64,000 nucleotides of DNA. It comes from an uncultured Corynebacterium sp. Lineage in GTDB: Bacteria > Actinomycetota > Actinomycetes > Mycobacteriales > Mycobacteriaceae. Shown here piece after piece: positions 60,602 through 64,000 of this stretch. A model generated the notes under the pieces. The model was not told where the DNA came from, did no database searches, and saw only the letters and a list, made by a program, of their open reading frames with translations. Each line of letters begins with the position of its first letter. The stretch's first letter is position 1. Made by a program: the position numbers and the translations under genes. The DNA lies in assembly GCF_937999985.1 (NCBI RefSeq), contig NZ_CALLDG010000052.1, forward strand, positions 15,969-79,968, written 5' to 3'.

Positions 60602-61945
60602 GTGTTTAATCTTCCCGGCAATAGGAAGCGGGGTAGCAAGTCGTCGCAGGTAGAAGACATTTCTGCGGCGCCGCAAGAATCTGCGGAGGGGGCGGCTGGG
60701 CAGGCAGCAGGGGCAGCCGGGCAGGCTGAGGCCGCCGAAGCCTCGCCAGCAGAATCCCCCAATCCCAACCAGGAGCTCATCGAGCGCTGGGACCACCGCG
60801 CGGACCTCGCCTACCAGGCGGTTCACGAGCGCCACGCCAGCCGCCTCTGGGGCATCCCGCGCACCACGCTGGGAGTTATCGCCTGGCCGCCGACCACTCG
60901 CGACCGCATGTTCGTCCGCTGGCACTACTGGTGGCAAGCTCATTACATCGACAACCTCATCGATGCCGCCATCCGCCGCCCCACCCGCTCCCGGATGGTC
61001 GCCATCCGCCGCCACCTGCGCGCCATGCGCATCCGCAACCTTCGCCCCCTGACCGCTAACCACTACTACGACGACAAGGCGTGGCTGGCCCTGGCCATGC
61101 AGCGGGTGGCGAGCACTCCGAAGATTCAGGCAAAACTCGGCACGCCCCGCGAGCTGGAGCCCCTGATGGAGAACATTTTCGAGGGTGTGGATAGCCTCAC
61201 GGGTGTGCTGCCGTGGCGCACGCAGGAGACTTTCTACAACGTCCCCACCAACGGCCCTGCCGCCATCCTCGCCGCACGTAATGGCGATATCGAGACGGCG
61301 GAGCGCCTGATCGACTGGACTTTCGACAACCTCATTAACGAAGACGGCCTGGTCATGGATGGTATCCACATGCGGATGGCCGGCCCGGAACCCGTCACGG
61401 CGGTGCATCCTTATTGTCAGGGCGTGATGATCGGCGCGTGCGTGGAGCTCGCCCTCGCGCGCAGGCGTGCGGCTGGGGTGGAGGACCGTACGGTTTCAGA
61501 TGTGGGCGTCAAAGAAATAACCCGCATCCATGGCCTGCTTCGCGCGGTCGAGGTGCATCTTACCGACCGCGACGGCGCGATCAGTGCGCGCACTTCGGGT
61601 GGTGATGGCGGACTGTTTAATGGCATTCTTGCGCGTTATCTTTCTCTTGTTGTGGAGTGCTTGCCGACGCCAGGTCGGCACGGCACGGAGGCGGTGGCCA
61701 TAGCTCGGCGGATTGTGTTGGCGACAGCCGAGCAGGTGTGGCGTTTCCGCCTGGAGGTTGACGGGCTGCCGGTGTTCTCTGCCGATTGGTCGAAGGATGC
61801 GACGATGCCGCAGGCTGGTGGGCTGGTTGGTGCGACGATTGCGGGGGCGGTGGCGAGCTCTGATATTGCGGAGCGGGATCTGTCCGTCCAGCTTTCCGGG
61901 TGGATGCTGATGGAGGCGGCGGCGCGCACTATCGCGGCGGAGTGA
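60602..61945 (+). CDS. Glycoside hydrolase family 76 (alpha-1,6-mannanase-like) protein
   Basis: 447 residues from the GTG at 60602, chosen for GTGAGG 8 nt upstream; GTG 60593 is in frame. After a 60-residue Ala/Glu linker, the (alpha/alpha)6 domain begins. The GH76 Asp-Asp pair is in ANHYYDDKAWLALAMQRV (about residue 157), with NIFEGVDSLTGVLPW and FYNVPTNGPAAILAARNGDI typical of bacterial members. GH76 enzymes cut alpha-1,6-mannan; mycolata have lipomannan with this linkage. No signal peptide is present, so it may act in the cytoplasm or have another substrate. A -10 box TAGACT lies at 60559. Confidence 0.82.
   Translation: MFNLPGNRKRGSKSSQVEDISAAPQESAEGAAGQAAGAAGQAEAAEASPAESPNPNQELIERWDHRADLAYQAVHERHASRLWGIPRTTLGVIAWPPTTRDRMFVRWHYWWQAHYIDNLIDAAIRRPTRSRMVAIRRHLRAMRIRNLRPLTANHYYDDKAWLALAMQRVASTPKIQAKLGTPRELEPLMENIFEGVDSLTGVLPWRTQETFYNVPTNGPAAILAARNGDIETAERLIDWTFDNLINEDGLVMDGIHMRMAGPEPVTAVHPYCQGVMIGACVELALARRRAAGVEDRTVSDVGVKEITRIHGLLRAVEVHLTDRDGAISARTSGGDGGLFNGILARYLSLVVECLPTPGRHGTEAVAIARRIVLATAEQVWRFRLEVDGLPVFSADWSKDATMPQAGGLVGATIAGAVASSDIAERDLSVQLSGWMLMEAAARTIAAE
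61502..61521 (-). repeat. Dispersed T-tract/GACGCCC element, copy 18
   Basis: Reverse-strand core GACGCCCAC after GGTTATTTCTTT. Antisense inside the GH76 gene (VGVKEITR). Confidence 0.55.
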
Positions 61946-62127
61946 CGCTCGAGCGGTGGGTGAGTGGCGAGAAACGGGTAGACGAGCGGCGAGGGGCAGT
62001 GTGCAGAGAGGGCACGTGGACATAAGGGGGAGTGCTCGCCGGAGTGACTGCACGGTGTTGAATTTGTGGGCATAATTGTGGGCGGAGACCTACCTGCCCT
62101 ATTTCAAGGAATTGAAGGAGCATCGAA

Positions 62128-63162
62128 ATGCCTATTGCAACCCCCGACGTCTACCGCGACATGCTGGACAATGCGAAGGAGAATGGCTTCGCATACCCCG
62201 CCATCAACTGCACCTCTTCCGAGACCATCAATGCTGCTCTGAAGGGCTTTGCGGATGCGGAGTCCGACGGTATTATCCAGTTCTCCACCGGTGGTTCCCA
62301 GTTCGGTTCCGGCCTGGCCGTGAAGAACATGGTTGCGGGTGCGGAGGCCCTGGCTGCGTTTGCTCACCAGGCTGCTAAGCACTACGGCGTGAACGTTGCT
62401 CTGCACACCGACCACTGCCAGAAGGAAGTTCTGGACGAGTACGTTCGCCCGCTGATGGAGATCTCCCGTAAGCGCGTGGAGGCTGGCGAGAACCCGCTAT
62501 TCCAGTCTCACATGTGGGACGGCTCCGCTATCCCGATCGACGAGAACCTGGAGATCGCTAAGGATCTGCTGGCTGACGCCCAGAAGGCCAACATCATCCT
62601 CGAGGTGGAGATCGGCGTTGTCGGTGGCGAGGAAGACGGCGTGGAGGCCAAGGCCGGCGCTAACCTGTACACCACCGAGGAGGACTTCGCTAAGACCGTT
62701 GATGCTCTGGGCACCGGCGAGCACGGCCGCTACCTGCTGGCCGCTACCTTCGGCAACGTCCACGGCGTGTACAAGCCGGGCAACGTGAAGCTGCGCCCGG
62801 AGGTTCTGGACATGGGCCAGAAGGTTGCGGAGAAGAAGCTGGGCCTTTCTGAGGGCTCCAACCCGTTCGACTTCGTCTTCCACGGTGGCTCCGGCTCCGA
62901 GAAGGAGAAGATCGAGGAGGCTCTGCGTTACGGTGTGATCAAGATGAACGTGGACACGGACACCCAGTACGCCTTCACCAACCCGGTTGCCCGCCACATG
63001 TTCACCAACTTCGACGGCGTGCTGAAGATCGACGGCGAGGTCGGCAACAAGAAGGTTTACGACCCGCGCTCCTACCTGAAGAAGGCTGAGGAGGCCATGT
63101 CCGTCCGCGTGGTGGAGGCCTGCAACGACCTGCACTCCGCTGGCACTTCCGTTGCTAAGTAG
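62128..63162 (+). CDS. fba: Class II fructose-bisphosphate aldolase
   Basis: 344 residues. Zinc-dependent aldolase cleaving fructose 1,6-bisphosphate. Zinc ligands and active site: NVALHTDHCQKEVLDEYVRP (His pair), ILEVEIGVVGGEEDGVEAKA, ATFGNVHGVYKPGNVKL, FVFHGGSGSEKEKIEEALRY and VIKMNVDTDTQYAF. GAAGGAG precedes the ATG. Codon bias is strong, as for a highly expressed gene. The DUF3151 gene follows after 14 nt. Confidence 0.97.
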   Translation: MPIATPDVYRDMLDNAKENGFAYPAINCTSSETINAALKGFADAESDGIIQFSTGGSQFGSGLAVKNMVAGAEALAAFAHQAAKHYGVNVALHTDHCQKEVLDEYVRPLMEISRKRVEAGENPLFQSHMWDGSAIPIDENLEIAKDLLADAQKANIILEVEIGVVGGEEDGVEAKAGANLYTTEEDFAKTVDALGTGEHGRYLLAATFGNVHGVYKPGNVKLRPEVLDMGQKVAEKKLGLSEGSNPFDFVFHGGSGSEKEKIEEALRYGVIKMNVDTDTQYAFTNPVARHMFTNFDGVLKIDGEVGNKKVYDPRSYLKKAEEAMSVRVVEACNDLHSAGTSVAK

Positions 63163-63176
63163 GTTCCGTTAGCACG

Positions 63177-63716
63177 ATGGCAGAACAGATTCGTCACAGT
63201 CGAGACCTCTTCGGCGCGGAGCACCCGGAGGTGCGCCTACCGCAGGAGCTGGCAAGCTCCATTCCGGTGGAGGGTGGTGTTGGCGCTGGCGGTGGTGCAA
63301 GTACTGCGCAGTCGCGCGAGTCGCTGGAGGCTGTGGTCTCGGAGAACCTGAAGGATTCCGGCGCATGGGCCGCCCTGGCCGAGGTGCTGCTGGCCGAAGG
63401 TCAGCCTGTGCAGGCCTACGCTTGTGCTCGCACCGGCTACCACCGCGGCCTGGATGCCCTGCGTGGCAATGGTTGGCGTGGCACCGGGCCGGTCCCGTGG
63501 AGCCACGAGCCGAACCAGGGTGTGCTCCGCGCCATCGGCGCGCTGGTGCAGACCGCCCGCGCCCTCGGCGAGGATGATGAGGTCGTGCGCTGCCTGAACC
63601 TGCTGCACGACTGTGACCCGGCGGCAGCCCCAGCTCTGGGGCTGGACGGCTCCGGCAAGAAGGCCGAGTCCAAGCCAATCACCGAACCCGGCGCCACCCC
63701 GCCCGCCGAGGGCTAA
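63177..63716 (+). CDS. DUF3151 family protein
   Basis: 179 residues, soluble: EHPEVRLPQELASSIPVEGG, LKDSGAWAALAEVLLAEGQP, YACARTGYHRGLDALRGNGW, and GPVPWSHEPNQGVLRAIGAL with TARALGEDDEVVRCLNLLHD. This is the DUF3151 arrangement (tetratricopeptide-like helices) that follows fba in corynebacteria and other mycolata. Probably co-transcribed with fba. Function unknown. The C-terminal 25 residues are low-complexity. Confidence 0.85.
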   Translation: MAEQIRHSRDLFGAEHPEVRLPQELASSIPVEGGVGAGGGASTAQSRESLEAVVSENLKDSGAWAALAEVLLAEGQPVQAYACARTGYHRGLDALRGNGWRGTGPVPWSHEPNQGVLRAIGALVQTARALGEDDEVVRCLNLLHDCDPAAAPALGLDGSGKKAESKPITEPGATPPAEG

Positions 63717-63733
63717 CCCGTGCCTGAACGGAA

Positions 63734-64000
63734 ATGAACCAACGCCGTTCTTTCTCTCTGCCAGCCCCGAGCCGCGGAGTGAACCGGAACCTCTGCATCG
63801 CCACGCTGGTCGTGGCGATCTTCTGGATGTCCAGCATCCTCTGGCCCGCAGAACCCACGGCCGGCTGGCCTTTCGTCGCCGAAATGCAGGCCAGCGCGTG
63901 GGTTGCCGGTGTGCTTGCCGCGGCGGGTATCGGCATCCTCCGTTCGGTACGCCGCGCGGCGCTATGCGCGGTTCTGGCTCTGCTGGCGGTCTTGATCGTC
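63734..64000 (+). CDS. Membrane protein, C-terminus cut by window edge
   Basis: ATG at 63734 opens a frame of 89 codons to the end of the window without a stop. It has three hydrophobic segments: NLCIATLVVAIFWMSSILWP, ASAWVAGVLAAAGIGILRS and AALCAVLALLAVLIV. A Trp/Pro-rich loop (WPAEPTAGWPFVAEM) lies between the first two. The Shine-Dalgarno sequence is poor. No family can be named from this fragment. Confidence 0.6.
   Translation, partial: MNQRRSFSLPAPSRGVNRNLCIATLVVAIFWMSSILWPAEPTAGWPFVAEMQASAWVAGVLAAAGIGILRSVRRAALCAVLALLAVLIV

Overview
The window is about 61% G+C chromosomal DNA from a Corynebacterium, probably one of the lipophilic species near C. jeikeium. The species is an inference. 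The genus is well supported by gene order: aftD with its small DUF2613 neighbour and lpqI; dcd, alaT and a large Fe-S oxidoreductase in a row; dnaK-grpE and dnaJ-hspR with HAIR operators and SigH-type promoters; and pyrE, a SpoU methylase, a GH76 gene, fba and a DUF3151 gene in a row. I saw no rRNA, tRNA, prophage, intact insertion sequence or CRISPR array.

Layout. 1-9.7 kb: cell-envelope block (DUF3068 protein, acyltransferase, AftD arabinosyltransferase, DUF2613 protein, universal stress protein, LpqI, VanW-like protein). 10-20.5 kb: two small secreted paralogues, UDP-glucose dehydrogenase, dCTP deaminase, alanine aminotransferase, a one-TM protein, a large Fe-S oxidoreductase with an expanded Ala/Pro tail, and an esterase. 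20.5-28.4 kb: heat-shock region. dnaK-grpE is separated from dnaJ-hspR by a DUF2871 gene, a 13E12-type HNH gene and an unknown gene, and each half has its own SigH-like promoter and HAIR operator. 28.4-35.2 kb: antiporter, decayed luciferase-like monooxygenase, Ogt, DUF1023 hydrolase with a small partner, nitrilase-family hydrolase, flavohaemoprotein-like protein. 35.2-42.4 kb: probable dicarboxylate/acyl-CoA island (CaiB CoA-transferase, glutaryl-CoA-dehydrogenase-like enzyme, IclR regulator, TRAP transporter) whose two operons share an upstream operator-like sequence. 42.5-52 kb: clpB, aldehyde dehydrogenase, DUF4333 lipoprotein, gltS, a rhodanese-fold protein and an EIIA-like protein that both lack the usual catalytic residue, a membrane protein and an SDR. 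52.1-57.1 kb: tandem glycine riboswitch followed by gcvP, gcvT and gcvH. 57.1-64 kb: membrane-anchored acidic protein, pyrE, SpoU methylase, repeat-rich spacer, GH76 enzyme, fba, DUF3151 gene and a partial membrane protein.

The most unusual signal is a dispersed DNA word seen in both orientations, in all kinds of reading frame and between genes: a T-rich tract followed directly by GACGCCC(A/C), consensus about TTTnTTnTGACGCCCAC. I count roughly 18 good and 5 weaker copies by eye, about one per 3 kb. A fixed GC-rich core next to a T-rich flank resembles the layout of DNA uptake signal sequences in Pasteurellaceae. No such system is known to me in corynebacteria, so the function is open.

Many genes have a TAnnnT -10 box exactly 7 nt before the start codon (acyltransferase, vanW-like, dcd, esterase, antiporter, nitrilase, the 57.1 kb gene), which indicates common leaderless transcription.
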